From contig JAMDHS010000016.1 of NCBI GenBank assembly GCA_029717555.1, forward strand, positions 62,001 through 126,000: a DNA stretch of 64,000 nt. Direction: 5' to 3'. Made by a program: the position numbers and the translations under genes. The notes below the pieces were generated by a model. The model saw only the letters and a program-made list of their open reading frames with translations, did no database searches and was not told the DNA's origin. This document shows positions 1 to 11,561 of this stretch, piece by piece. The stretch's first letter is position 1, and each line of letters opens with the position of its first letter. The DNA is from Peribolospora baueri (lineage: Eukaryota; Basidiomycota; Peribolosporomycetes; Peribolosporales; Peribolosporaceae).

Positions 1-1619
1 TCTTCCAGCTGATCACGTCGTCAGTTTTGACGTAGCCCATCGCCTTCATCGCCTTTGCGATGCTCAGCGACGTCTGCAGCCACGAGCGCTCGCCCGTCTC
101 CGTGAAATAGTAGCCATCTGGGCCGTTGGGCGGTTTGGGGGGAGCTGCCGGGACCGCAGACATAAAATCATCGGTGGGTGGTGTAGACGAAATGGGGAAG
201 ATGTTCGGGTAGGAGGATTGGAGGGTGCACCGGAGGAGGTGGAGGTAGAAAGAGGAGAGGTCATCAATGTGCACGTGGTTCCATAAGGGTACACCCTTTC
301 CGACGACGTGCACGACGCCCGAGTTGATGGCATCGCGGATGAGCATGGGGATCTAGGAGCGAAAGAAACATCCGGTGACATTGTCAACGGCCCGTTTCCA
401 TGGAGGCCGTGCACCAGGCTGAACCGACAGGCTGGCCGACACCTCACTTGCAGAGAAGTGATGTTGAAGAAACCTCTCCCTCTTCCGTCTGTCAATGGGC
501 GGCCGGCGAAGCAAGTAAAAAAAAAAAGAGGAGAGCCGAAAATGAGAACAAATCCTGTCAGCTTTCGTAGCCGTCCACAACCTCCCCTCATTGCCGGACG
601 CAATGCGAGCGCGGGTCCGCTTCCACGCACTCACAGACCGTGGGAGGCATGACGATGTAACTATCCACATCTCCCCTCGTCCCTGCCTCCTCGATGAGGA
701 TGTCCACGGCCCGATGAGGCTGCTGGAGCCCGAGCTGGCGGATGTCGTCGACGATCGTGTCGTAATACACCTTCGGGTTTACGTAGTTCCCGCACGCGTC
801 GTCCGCCAGGATAGCAGTTCCGGATGTCTATGCCGTGGAGAGGGGAAAGAAAGACGGAAGATGAGAGTCGCGATGGAACAGTGGCTGCGAAGCTCCATCA
901 CCGCACCAGCGCCGTCCGCGCAGACACACTCGGTGATGAGGGACTAACATGAATCAGAATGCCCGGCCTGCCCGTTCCCTCCTTTCGGTGTTTGAGACCA
1001 TGGATGATGGCCTTGGCCGCGGGGACATGATCTGCGTGGGCAGTATGGATGACGACTGTGGAAGGAAGGAAAGTGAACGAGTCTGAGCTGCAAGCCTTTC
1101 GCACGGCCCAGGCTCTTCTGCAAAGTCAATTACCGACGATGCCGGAGCCAGAGCTCACCGTCCGACTCGCCAGACTCTCTCCGAATGACCCTGAAATCCT
1201 CCAGGGTGCCCACCTTGGGCACGACGTGCCCCCTGGTGAATCTCTTCAGCTCTTCCGCCTGCTCGTCGTTGCGCACCAGCGCGCTGATGGACAACAGTGG
1301 CGCGAGGTCGGATTGGAGGAGGTCGTGGAGGACCGTTCCCCCCTAGGAAGCGAGCGAGGGAAGGCGCCATGCCGAGACGCCAAGCCATGGGTGGTATTCG
1401 GGCGCCGGTCAGTTTTTTTGGCCGCATCAGTACCAGCTTAGAAGAGTGATAACGGGGCAAGAAACGCCGGCAGGAAGAGGTTCGCGGCGTGTACGGAGTC
1501 GGACGCTAGCTCACGATATATCCCGTCGCGCCGGTCAAGAAAAGGAGGATCTTCTGTGGAGCACTCCTCCCTCCGTGCGTCTGCGTAGGCGTCGTCGGGG
1601 TCGATCCACCGTCATCCAT
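1..1619 (-). CDS. NAD(P)-dependent epimerase/dehydratase-like protein (3' end outside window)
   Basis: Seen: the start ATG at 1619 opens a first exon reading to KILLFLTGATGYI. The donor GTGAGC follows at about 1511, and a CTAG acceptor near 1346 continues in frame as GGTVLHDLLQSDL, so the Rossmann motif TGATGYIGG is split by an intron. Further exons carry VVIHTAHADHVPAAKAII, YVNPKVYYDTIVDDIRQLG and WNHVHIDDLSSFYLHLL, and the reading is still open at base 1. Known: extended short-chain dehydrogenases (nucleoside-sugar epimerase type) have a GxxGxxG dinucleotide site and a YxxxK catalytic pair. The usual YxxxK is not obvious here, so the protein may be an atypical, NmrA-like sensor or reductase. 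No signal peptide is seen, so it is probably cytosolic. Substrate unknown. The family call is firm, the function is not. Confidence 0.72.
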
Positions 1620-2235
1620 TCTGGTAGGACTGATCGCTTCGATCCTTGCACTGCACACAGATCTTTCGGTCTTCGGTCGTCGGAGCGAATGCTCGGGCCG
1701 TCCATTCAGATGCGGCGGGAACCGAGGGGGGAGAGGCAGAATCAGTGGTCAACAGTTCGAAACGTGGTAGGGCTCCAAGTCACCGAAGGTCTGCCGAGTA
1801 AAACGGCTGGGTGAACATGTATAGCGACGTAGGCGGCATATGGCGTTGGCTGAGAGAACAAAAGGAGGCTCAAAACGCAAGACGGGCTGACATGCTTAGA
1901 TTGGAAAGATTTGCACCTCGAGCCGTCTGACAAAGGGCAGGCAACCGAGCACCCGATCGTCTCCCGATCTCCCGATCAGGGGGTCACAAAGGGCAGAACG
2001 TCCATTGCGTACAGCATCGGAGAAAGGAAAGACGGACAGGATTGGGTCCACTACAGGGAGCCGCTCGAGAAGAATCCCATTGCGCGCAAAAAATCCACGT
2101 GATGCGCACGGCGAGGTAGTTGAAGGTCAGGTAAGGAAGAGTCAAGGGGAGCGTTTTGGTGACCGCGCCTTCACGCCGTCCTCATCGTCCCCAAGGCGGA
2201 CTGCGGACGAGAGACGGGTCGGCTCGGGTCCCAGC
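1620..2235. other. Intergenic region upstream of the epimerase-like gene
   Basis: About 0.6 kb between two minus-strand genes. It must hold the 3' end of the GMC oxidoreductase transcript and the promoter of the epimerase-like gene. I see no recognisable coding sequence, RNA gene or repeat. Confidence 0.5.
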
Positions 2236-5232
2236 TCAAGTCTGCGCTGATTTGATGATGTCGGCGGCGCGCTCGGCTCTGCAGGAGAGGGGAGGACGGA
2301 GAAACGAATGAAGGGAAAATGGTCAGGGCGGAGCGAGCACAAGTCCATACGCGCCTCCTTTCCGGCCCACTCACACTCCGTACAGCGTCGAGGACAGGTG
2401 AGCGGAAATTTGGACACTGTCAAACGAAACCGAGTCAAGTCGACGCAAACATGGACATGGACGGTGGCGAAAGGAGAACGGGAGTCAGTGGACGTGGGAA
2501 GCTCGGCCGCGCCACCATCGCCCTCGAACCAGAGACTCACGGCAAGACAGAGGCGTCAACGACTCGAACGTTGTCCAACCCATACACCTTCAAGTCCGGA
2601 CCCACGGCGCCTCCAAGCTCTTCCGTCATCATGGCGACCGTGGCGATCGGATGGTCAACGGAGGTGAAGCTCTGCATGCAGGAAGGGAAGGGGCATTGGG
2701 GGAAAAGGGGAGAGAAAAAAAAAAAAAAAAAAGTGGCCGGTAAGAGGACGTTGGATAAATTTAAAAAAGCGTCTACCGTCGTTCGAGAGTCGCACGCCCC
2801 TCTCCAACTCCTCTCTCTTCCTAGAGAAAACCGCTGGGCTCACGTTCTTGATCCAATTCTCCCAATCGGCGTCGCTTCCCCCGTCCCCACCATCGGGAAC
2901 GGTGTTCGTCCCTGGCTGGTACTCGTTGGTGACGATGCTGGCCAGCGGTTGGGCTTTGAAGATATTCCGCGCGTTCCGGCACCCCGCCACTTGGAGCTGC
3001 ATGTCGAGCGGGTGGGCAAAGTCTGAGTATGGGAGTGAGGGCGTAGCGGTGGAAAAAAAAAGGGAGACTTGTTATTTTCACGCTCACGAGAATAGCGGGG
3101 AGGAGTAGAAGAGCGAAAGTTGACGAGAAGGAAAAGAAGCAAGTCGGAGACGACTTACATTGGGGATCGATCTTGGGGAGAGAGAAGGGGTCATTGGAGG
3201 TGATGTGAACGGTGCCTCGCGAGAAGACGAGGAGGTCCCAGAGGACGATGCCAACAGCGCTGTTGGAATTAGAAGGGTCAGGATTGCCTTATGGGGAGGG
3301 AAGGCGAAAAGAGAAAGAGTCAGGTTGGACGGCCATAACTCGGCCCGTGAGGCCGCGTGAAAAGGCTTGGAACGAGAACGACAGGTGCTCACCGCTGTCG
3401 AAGAACCACTCGACCACCGGTCCTGTCAAACGCCGGAAGACCAAGGTGTTGGGGGTGGAGGAGCACGAGCGAGAGCGAAGGGTGAAGGACGGAGGAGGCA
3501 AGAGGATATCATGTCATTCAATCTGTCCGCTCAGTGAGCCGGCACAGCCGATCTTAACTAGTCCTTCTTTCTAATCACACCGCCCCCAATGAGGTCCATT
3601 CGTGGCTCCACTCCACCTCACTCACCATTGTTATCCCAAATATCGCTGATTTGCTTCGTCCAGATTTGCATGAGCGCGCTCGCATTGCTCACCGCACCAG
3701 CCTGCTGGGCCTGCTGGGCGTACTTCTCGAGCTGGCTCTCCACGTCCGATCGGACGTTGGAGGCGTTGGACCCGAGCATCTGATAGACGTTCGGGAAGGC
3801 GATCACGTCCGCCGGGCCCGTGCCGTTCAAGTTGTAGCCGGAGGTTGTGGAGAAGGCGAGCATGCTAAGGGTCTGCTCCTGCAAGTTGCGCCCGATCCCC
3901 GGGTTCGACACGCGCATGGTGACGTTGGCCGCCTTGAGGACTCTGCATCGACGAACGGGGCAGGCAGAGAGATGGGAAGAGGTGAAGTGAGCGGCATGTC
4001 CGGCGGATGGGGAAGCGCTTCTTCCTCCTACGAGGATCGCCGTCGACCGACCGGGGCACCGGCGCGACTCACTCCGAGGCGCCGACACCGCTCCGCTCGA
4101 GCACCGCCGGGCTGTTGATGGCGCCAGCGGCAATGATGACCTCCCTGCTAGCGAAAGCCTGGTAGCTGTTGTGGTTGGCGTCCATCTGAAAGTTAACGCC
4201 GGTGGCCTTGGTGTGCGTCTGCTGGTCCCACACCAAGCTGGTGACTTGGTGACCGGTGAGGACAACGAGGTTGGGTCGCTGGTAGACGACGGGGTAGAGG
4301 TAGCCCGTGGCCGAATCGGAGCGCTGGTCGCCGCCCTGCCAGGAGATGGAGTTGGGCACGAAAGACACCACGTTCGGGGCCCCACCGTTGAGGTCGGGAG
4401 AGATGGTGAGGTTGTAGACCTCGTTCACCGTCTTTGCGAAATACGGCTGCTGGGTGCCGCCGTACCTGCCAAGAAGGGAAGGGAGAGAGAGTGTGAGCAG
4501 AATGAGAGGGCGACTAGCGTGTCCCGATGTGCGCTCACATGCCGTCCGAGAAGGTGGTCGAAATGGGACCAGAATAACCGTGGTCGTTGGGCGTGTAGTC
4601 GGCGCCCTTGGCCCGCTGGTCGGCGTTGGGAGGAGAGAATGTCTCGGCCTGGCCGAAGCGAGCGAATGTGCGGTTCGGCACGGTTTAGCGAAGGCTGCGG
4701 ATCGGGCGTCCGAGCCGCGTTAAGGGGAGGAAAGAGAGCTCACCTTCTTCATGTAGGTGAACATGTTGTCCCATCCCCACCCGTTGTCCCCGGACAACTG
4801 TGCGATCAAATCGTACTGTGCCTGACTGCCCCTGGTCCAGGTCATGCCGTTAATGGCGGAGCTCCCGCCCAACGTCTTGCCGCCTGCAATGTGCCGCTGG
4901 TAATGTCCGGCGGTGGGGAAGTTCCAATCGAGCTCGCTGCCAACGGCCTGGCCGTAAGCATGCGGGTCGGTGATGCGAGAGTCGTTCTGGTTGTCGTAAC
5001 CGGCCTCGATGACGAGAACCTTGATGTTGCTGTTCTCCGTCAGACGACCGGCGACGGTCAAGCCGGCGAGACCTCCGCCGACGACGATGTAATCATAGGT
5101 GGAGTTGGAGATGCCGTTCACAGAAGTGCCTATCGTACCGCGGCGGTGGAGCTGATGGTGATGCGCGGGGGGAAAGGCGAGAGACAGAGAGAGGAAGGGA
5201 ACGAAGGCGGCGAGGAGCTTAAGGGCGCCCAT
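2236..5232 (-). CDS. Secreted GMC oxidoreductase (glucose/aryl-alcohol oxidase family)
   Basis: The start at 5232 gives a signal peptide (MGALKLLAAFVPFLSLSLAF), so the enzyme is exported. Next come the FAD-binding motif YDYIVVGGGLAGLTVAGRL and an acidic ribose-binding region (VLVIEAG). The GMC signature GGSSAINGMTWTRG lies near residue 110. The second signature appears as EVIIAAGAINSPAVLERSG. The C-terminal catalytic stretch reads HPIATVAMM (active-site His), then VYGLDNVRVVDASV and a last exon AERAADIIKSAQT ending at 2236. At least eight introns interrupt it, including one splitting the final YGV|AERAAD. Known: such FAD enzymes oxidise sugars or alcohols and produce hydrogen peroxide outside the cell. 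Whether the substrate is glucose, aryl alcohol or another alcohol cannot be told. All diagnostic motifs are present, so it looks functional. Confidence 0.88.
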
Positions 5233-6449
5233 CGCGATCCGATTTGTGCGCGAGACGCTGCCAAGTGTGCGGGGGGCACAAGGAACGGGCGGGGTCACTG
5301 GGGTCCTGTATTAAAGCAGGCTGAGAGAGACGGTGTGAGGTAGAGTCCTTGAAGAGCTGAGAAGAAGACGAAAAAAAAAAAGAGAGAATGAAATGAAGGT
5401 GGAACGAGGAGGGAAAGATGAGGGCCGGACTCTGTGCGCCTCGTGAGCCAAGCCTTATAACGAACGCCGGCGGTGGAAGGCAGCATGGACGAGAGGCCAT
5501 CTCGCTCGTTTCCCGGGCGAGCGCTCGGCGAACAGACGGGCAAAATGCCTCGCCTCGCAAGCGGGGCCGGCGGAAAGTGCCTGCGCGATAGCGTGATGTG
5601 ACGATCAGCTGGCTCGCCAGTGGGTTCGGGTGAAGGTGAGACAAAGCAAGGCAAGCAAAGGCGAGTGTTCCTGTCCCTGTCCCTGTCCCTGTCCTTGTCC
5701 TCGAGTTTGCTCTTTCGGATGAAGACGTGGAGTGTTCGACACATGTGGGGTGCAGGCGCGCGGTGTAGGCTGGACGCACAGGAGTGAGCAGGCGATTGAA
5801 GGCGGCGGTGAGAGCAAGCTAACCAGCGGAGGCGGTGCAAGGACGGACGGGACATGGTTCCGAGCGCCACAGCGAACAAGGGCGTAATGACCGTTTGCTT
5901 GCTCCGTCGTCCGACGGGTCGTGTCGTCGCTCATCGCCGAGCTCAGACGCTATCGCACCGGCCGCCGATCCCGTGGAGCCTCGGCTGCGGCAAGCCTGGT
6001 CGTTGGCGCCCGAGCCATTCGGATGAAGAGCGCGGGGAGATGCCAACTGACGTTAGCAAAGGACCGCTGGGCGTCTCCAGCTTCTTCCGCATTCTTGAGT
6101 AAACAGCGGACGGCAGTCGTCAAGCTAGACGAGGTCCGTCGCTGGAAGCAAGGTACACGCGCGTCCGTAGCGCTCGCGAAGGGGGGACCGGGACATACAA
6201 GGTCGTACAAAGTGTGGATAGCGAGAGAAGATGGAATTGGCAAAGGGTAGAAGAAGAGAATGTGCGGAGAGAGATGAGCCGGCGACACCGAAGAGAGCGT
6301 GCGGTATTGTTAAGAGGGCGGAAGAAGAGACAATAAAAAGCGGTACGAGGGGGCGGAGCTGACGGGACAACGGCTGAAGGGGACGAGCCTGGGGTACGAC
6401 ACACGTGAACGGAAGAAACACTCGCTCGGATTCTCTGCGCGCCATCGAT
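5233..6449. other. Intergenic region: GMC oxidoreductase promoter side and gene 3' end
   Basis: About 1.2 kb. On the minus strand a TATA-like TTATAAGG lies near 5453-5460, about 220 bp upstream of the GMC oxidoreductase ATG, followed by pyrimidine-rich sequence that would fit a 5' leader. A short tandem hexanucleotide array (CTGTCC units) covers about 5670-5697. Open frames here are short, lack recognisable domains and overlap on both strands, so I call no gene. Confidence 0.45.
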
Positions 6450-7847
6450 TCAGCTCCAAGCACCAGCACCAGCGGCCTTCTTCCCGCCGCCGCCGCCCCT
6501 TTTTTTGAGCGCTTGTGCGAGCTGACGAAGCAAAGTGGAAGGGAAGCGGTCAGTCAGAAGGAGTTTCCATCTGGGCGTCAGACGCAAAGCGACTCACCTT
6601 CTTCCCGAGCCCTATCCTCTTCTTGTCTTTGCCACCTAAAGGCGTCGGCGCGGGGGCCAAGCCGAGATCAGAACTGCTGGCGCTGCTCATGCTCCAGGCC
6701 TCGCGGAGAGCGCTCCCATTGGGATAGTAGGGCGTCAGCGTCACGGCTCGGCGACGCGAGGTGCCAGCGTAGGGCTCTTCTTCTCCGCCGGCACGAACGC
6801 CAGTGCTCTCGCCGTCCGTCTCGGCGTCCGTTATTAGAGTCCCCTCCGCGCGGTGGTCCGGATGGAAGGTCGACAGGAGCGGAGAGATGGGCTCGGCCAT
6901 CGCCATCGCCGTGCTGCCTTCGCGCATTTGCGGCGAACACGGAGGCGTCATCAGCCCGCCTCGGCCCATCTCTATCGCAGGCGAGCGTGTCCCACCCTCG
7001 TCGGCGTCGTGTGAGATGGGCCCGCCTTTGTCGTTTCCCTCGCCGAAAAGGCGATCCTCCGCGTTCTCGTCGTGCTGATCCACGAGCTGATCAGACGCAG
7101 TCGCCCCCTCGTCCTCCTTCTGCTGCCTCGGCTCGTCTCCAATAAAGTGCACATGACCATCGGCGACGCCCTTGGGCACCTCACCGTCCATCTCCCGGGC
7201 TGTCCATCTGTCGGCCAGACCGGTGAAGCCGAGGACAGCGGCAGCCTGAGCGGCGCGAAAGGCGACGGTGTCATAATACCCCACGCCGCCTTCTGCCACC
7301 GCCGGCCCAGTGGCTGCGCTCGGCTGTCGTCGTCTGACGCTGAGCGAAGGAGCCGCGGCGTACGCCGAGGAAGCGGCCGCGGTCAGACTGCTCTGCGCTC
7401 TAGCCGCGGCTCCCTGGCGAGGCGAGGAGGGAGTACAAGGCTCGCCTGCGATCAGTATACGCCGGCCTGCCTTGCGTTCCCTGGCTCTAGTCGATCTCGC
7501 TGCCGTTTTCGAGGACGGCCGAATGCACCCACCCTATAATCCAAGCCCCACACCCATGCTCCCATCCTATCTCCCGCGCCCTTGCCAAGATCACCGATGG
7601 CGGCCGCGAGTGCGGAAGCGCTCCTGGCAGCCTCGGATCGAGTGCCGACGCCCTTGGTCGAGTCGGAGCTCCAATGTCGGACGTGGGAGCTGGGGTTGTC
7701 ATGATGCGATGAGTCCGCGGGCAGATGTGCGAGGGAAGAAATAGAGGAGGGAGGGGACGGCCGGGGAGTGGCGGAGAGGTGAGACGGGTGGCGCAGGGAG
7801 GCCGGTTGAGGTGGGTGTGGGAGCAAGTCGTCAGAACCAGAGGCCAT
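6450..7847 (-). CDS. Low-complexity protein of unknown function, paralogue of the CsbD/LEA-like gene at 37-39 kb
   Basis: Three exons. The start at 7847 gives MASGSDDLLPHPPQ, chosen because the next exon joins cleanly after WGLDYR (donor GTGGGT near 7532, acceptor GCAG near 7440). Exon 2 runs through YYDTVAFRAAQAAAVLGF, TGLADRW and a long acidic, Ser/Pro-rich part to GLGKK. The last exon is LAQALKKRGGGGGKKAAG, ending at 6450. The block ALAAAIGDLGKGAGDRMG resembles ALAAAVGDLGRKAGERLG of the gene at 37.2-38.8 kb, and both genes place their first intron right after a DYR/DYK and keep a short basic last exon. There is no catalytic motif, signal peptide or membrane segment. Inference: a diverged family of intrinsically disordered, possibly stress-related proteins. 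Function unknown. Confidence 0.65.
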
Positions 7848-8938
7848 GATGGTGGGACTGCGAGGTGGGGGGCCGGAGAAAGAGAAGGAATGAGAAAAAA
7901 AAGAAAAGGGCTGGCTATGGAGAATATAAGGAGAGCGACGACGATAGGCAAGCGCGCCATCATCACGTCCGCCGCGCCGCCGCGGCAAGTACATAGATGT
8001 GCATGGCCATGGCCGCGTTCTCAGCCGATCTCCCGGCCCAGGGCTGCAGCGAGGTTGAGCTTGTATGTAAGGATTTAGGGTAAACGAAGACGACGTCATG
8101 ATCGCAACCCTCCTGAGCCTCGTCGCTCGCGATGCGCGATGACGATCGGACATCGTACACGACCGCCACGTGAAAGCAAGAGCAAGAGCAAGTCATCCTC
8201 CGTCCTGCTTTGCCCACAGACGGCTGTCGCTCACAACCACCAGAATCGCATCGCATCGCATCGCATCACATCACAATGTCCTGTCCGACTGGCGTGGAGC
8301 CCATCCTGACTGTGCGGCCAATCCGCCACATCTTCCGTCCCCCCCTCTGTGCACGTAGCGTACCGGTCGCTAAGCCCACATGGGTCTGATGATAGGGGGG
8401 AGGGTGCCATGTCCGGCGGGCGGATATGCGTCTGTTATTGGAAAGAAACAAGAGAAATGGCTGGTGTTCTGGATTCTGTTCATGCCTAACGCTCACCCGA
8501 TCGGGTAGGAGAAGAGCGCCTGTTGGTAGCTGTCGTCGTCATCTGGTCTGTTTTGCCCCGCCCAGGGAGGGCTGCCGGCCGCGATGGCTATCTCGCGAGG
8601 CTCGCTCGACCTGGTGCTCCCGGCTGCAAGACTCTGTCCTCTTCATCTCGTCCCACTTGCTCCTCGTCGTGGTGTTCGAGGAGTGAGTGATCCATCGTCG
8701 TCGAGGGCAGCAGCCAGGGAAAAGGATGAAAGGGGGCATGGCGGACGCTTTGGACGGCCAAGGCGAGCTCTTAATGAATTCTTAATGACATCTTAATCAC
8801 ATTACACCTCGTCCCCGCCCTTGAATATTCCCGCCGTCGGCTGCGGCAGCAGCGGTCGATCGCACACGACGCGAGCTCGGCCGTCGGTCGACGTTTGCCA
8901 TCGCTTCGACCACCATCGTGTTTCGGCTCTTTCCCAAC
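7848..8938. other. Divergent promoter region upstream of TFIIF alpha
   Basis: About 1.1 kb between the minus-strand unknown gene and plus-strand TFIIF alpha, so it must hold both promoters. A short ATCGC pentanucleotide array sits at about 8246-8270. No RNA gene or credible coding exon was recognised. Confidence 0.45.
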
Positions 8939-11561
8939 ATGTCTTTGGACAAGGTCAAGGTAGAGCCTACACAGCCTGAATTGCTTCGTGGTTCTCCGGC
9001 AGCGGAGCCTCACAGAGCTCAGGGCCCACCGAGACCGCCGGTCGAGGTCAAGAGGGAGCCATCCTCGTCCTCGTCCGCGTCCACCATCGCCGCCCCTCGG
9101 CCCGGCTGGGCTGACTACGCTCTCGTGTCGTCCAAGCGCAACGGCTGGAAACATAACATAATGAAACTGCACTCTCATATTCCCGTGGACCCCGCCCAGT
9201 TCTCGACGCCCGTCAAGCTCAACCGGAAAGAGCCCCCAAAGCCTCCGCCGCCGCCTCCAAAGCTAGGCGACACCGTGTTGGCGCCCCACGGCAAGCCCCT
9301 TCTCAGGCCGGATGGAAAGCCGTGGCTGGTCGGTCAGCCAGGGGCGGAGGACGCTAAGCGCGAGGCGGAGCAGAAAGCAAAGGAGAAGGAGGAAGGCAAG
9401 ATCAATCGGATGACCATCGACCCGACCAAGGTGGCGCCGCAGGGGGACGCAGTGAAGAACAAGGCGAACCTGTTCAAGAAGCGGACGAGGCAGGTCTTCT
9501 ACGCGCCAGAGGAGGAGCGCGAGACGAGAAGGGAGGAGTGGCATCCTTGGGTCTTGGAGGATTTCGACGGCAGGGAGGTGTGGACGGGAAGGCTGGATGG
9601 CGCTCACAACGACAATCTCTGCTACGTCCTCTTCATCTCCGACGACGATGAGGAGCATTTTAAAGTGGTGCCCGTGGACAAGCATTACAAGTTTACGCCG
9701 CGTCCCAAGTTTGCCACCTTGACGACCGAAGAAGCGGAAGCCGAGGTGAGGATGTCGTGGGCTTTGGCTCGCGCGTGCACGCACTTAGGCCGCTCGCCGT
9801 CCTGTTTGTTGTTTGTGCCTCCTTTGCCACTCAGTATGCGCGCATACTGAAGAACCGCGATCCAGCGCGATGGCTCATGTCCGAGAGGAAGAAGGCGGTC
9901 GAGGCCGCGGCCCAGGCTGGTGGTGGCTCGGGCGAGACGTCGCAAGGTCGGATCAAGACCGAGCCTCGATCGGACGGCTTGTCGCGGGCCAAGAGGGAGC
10001 CTGTGGTGTTTGATTTTGGGGCTCCGAACCCGTACGAAAACTTTACGCGGCGCCGTGGTGGGCCATCAGCGGGCGAGCGGAGCAGTGGCGGCCTGTTCTT
10101 CCCTAACAGAGGACGGCTGAGGACGGTGGACAGGGGACCCGCTCAAGAACGTGATTCTGATGACGACACGGCGGGCAGGCGGCGTCGACAAGTAAGTCGT
10201 GCTGACCGCGCGTTGTGGCGGATATCGCGCTCAACGTTTATTCGTATTTGCCTCTCTCCAGGAAGGCGCAGAAGGGGATTACGACGAGGTGGAATACGAG
10301 GAGGAGTTTGCGGACGACGACGAACGGCAGGAGTTGGAGGCACCGAAAGACGATGATGAAGAGAAGGAGCTAGAGGTGAGGAGCGGCCTGAGTTTGTACG
10401 CCTTGTTGTGGCGCCTCGCTGACCGCGTGCCGTCTCTGTCCTCGTTTCTTATGACGCGCGACGACACGATTGTTCAGGAGAGGATCAAGGCGGACATGCG
10501 GAAAGCTAAAGTGCTGGCCGACAACGAGGCGGGTGATGATGAGGAGGAGGAGGAGAGCGAGACGGGAAAGAAGCTGACGAGCGCAGGAAACAAGTTGCGC
10601 AAGTTGGTCAAGGATCTGGAGAAGAATGACGTGTACTCGAGCGATGAGGACAAGAACCCTTATGCAAGCTCGGTGAGTGTGGGTGGGGGCTTGACGGGAC
10701 TGTGCCGGCCGGCCGGGTACGGTTTCTCACGTCGTTTTTGTCATTACACCACGCGTTTTTCGGTAGGAGGAGTCGAGTACGGAAGATCTTTTCGGGTCTG
10801 ATCAAGAACAGACGGAGACCAAGGCCGAGGAGGCATCCACGGCGGCGACGACGGCGGTCGCGGGCGGGACGTCGTCGTCGGAGACGACGCCACACGGCGG
10901 CGGCACTCCTTCTGGCAGCAGTCAAACGAATACAGGCGGCGGCGCGATGCAGAATTCCAGGACGGCGGCACGTCTGGCGCACGGAGGTCAGCAGCGGCCA
11001 TCACACCACCACCGTCCTGGGAGTGTGGGACCAGGTCAGGCCGGTCAGCCACGGGGCTCAAGCCCGAGCGGAAGAGGGAGCTCGGCGGGGAGCGGTGCGG
11101 CGGTGGTGGTGAGGCGAGCGACGAGCCCTCAGCGGTCGGGCAGCAGAAGCGCGAGTCCGGCCGGGCCGGCGGCCGGGGGGTCGTCGTCGAGCCTGAAGCG
11201 CAAGGCGGACGGGGCGCCGGACCGGTCGACGAGTCCGGGGCAAGGACAGCAGGGGAAGAGGCGCAAGTCGTCGCCGTCGGCGGCGGGCTCACGAGCGGGC
11301 TCTCCAGCGTCGGCGTCGGCGGTCGGGTCGCGTGCGGCGTCTCCGGCGTCGAGCTCTGCTGCTCCGCCGTTCAAAGGGGCGATCACGGAAGCAGAAGTAG
11401 TATCGCTACTGAAGAGCAAGCCGATCGGGACAAAGGAGATGCTGCACCACTTTGCAAAGCAGCTCAAGTCGGACGAGAGGAACAAGGAGCGGATTCGGGT
11501 GGTGCTTAAGAAGGTGGCTAACTTGGTTGATGGTGTGCTCAAGGTGAAGGAGGGCTACTGA
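8939..11561 (+). CDS. TFG1: Transcription initiation factor IIF subunit alpha (RAP74/Tfg1)
   Basis: TFIIF alpha pairs with RAP30/Tfg2 and binds RNA polymerase II in the preinitiation complex and during elongation. The first in-frame ATG is 8939 (MSLDKVKVEP). The N-terminal dimerisation domain contains WHPWVLEDFDGREVWTGRL, YVLFISDDDEEHFKVVPVDK and, after the intron at 9747-9834, YARILKNRDPARWLM. The middle is charged and disordered: acidic EEEEESETGKK, then a long Ser/Gly/Ala-rich tract with several SP sites. The C-terminal winged helix is ITEAEVVSLLKSKPIGTKEM and ends with LVDGVLKVKEGY, as in other RAP74 proteins. Four short introns start at about 9747, 10193, 10376 and 10673. The domain order and termini are complete. 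The Ser-rich linker is typical in kind but low in complexity. Confidence 0.92.

Noticed and set aside
5670-5697. CTGTCC tandem repeat as a possible CRISPR-like or regulatory array
   Set aside because: Units are directly adjacent without spacers and it is a short microsatellite in a eukaryotic genome.
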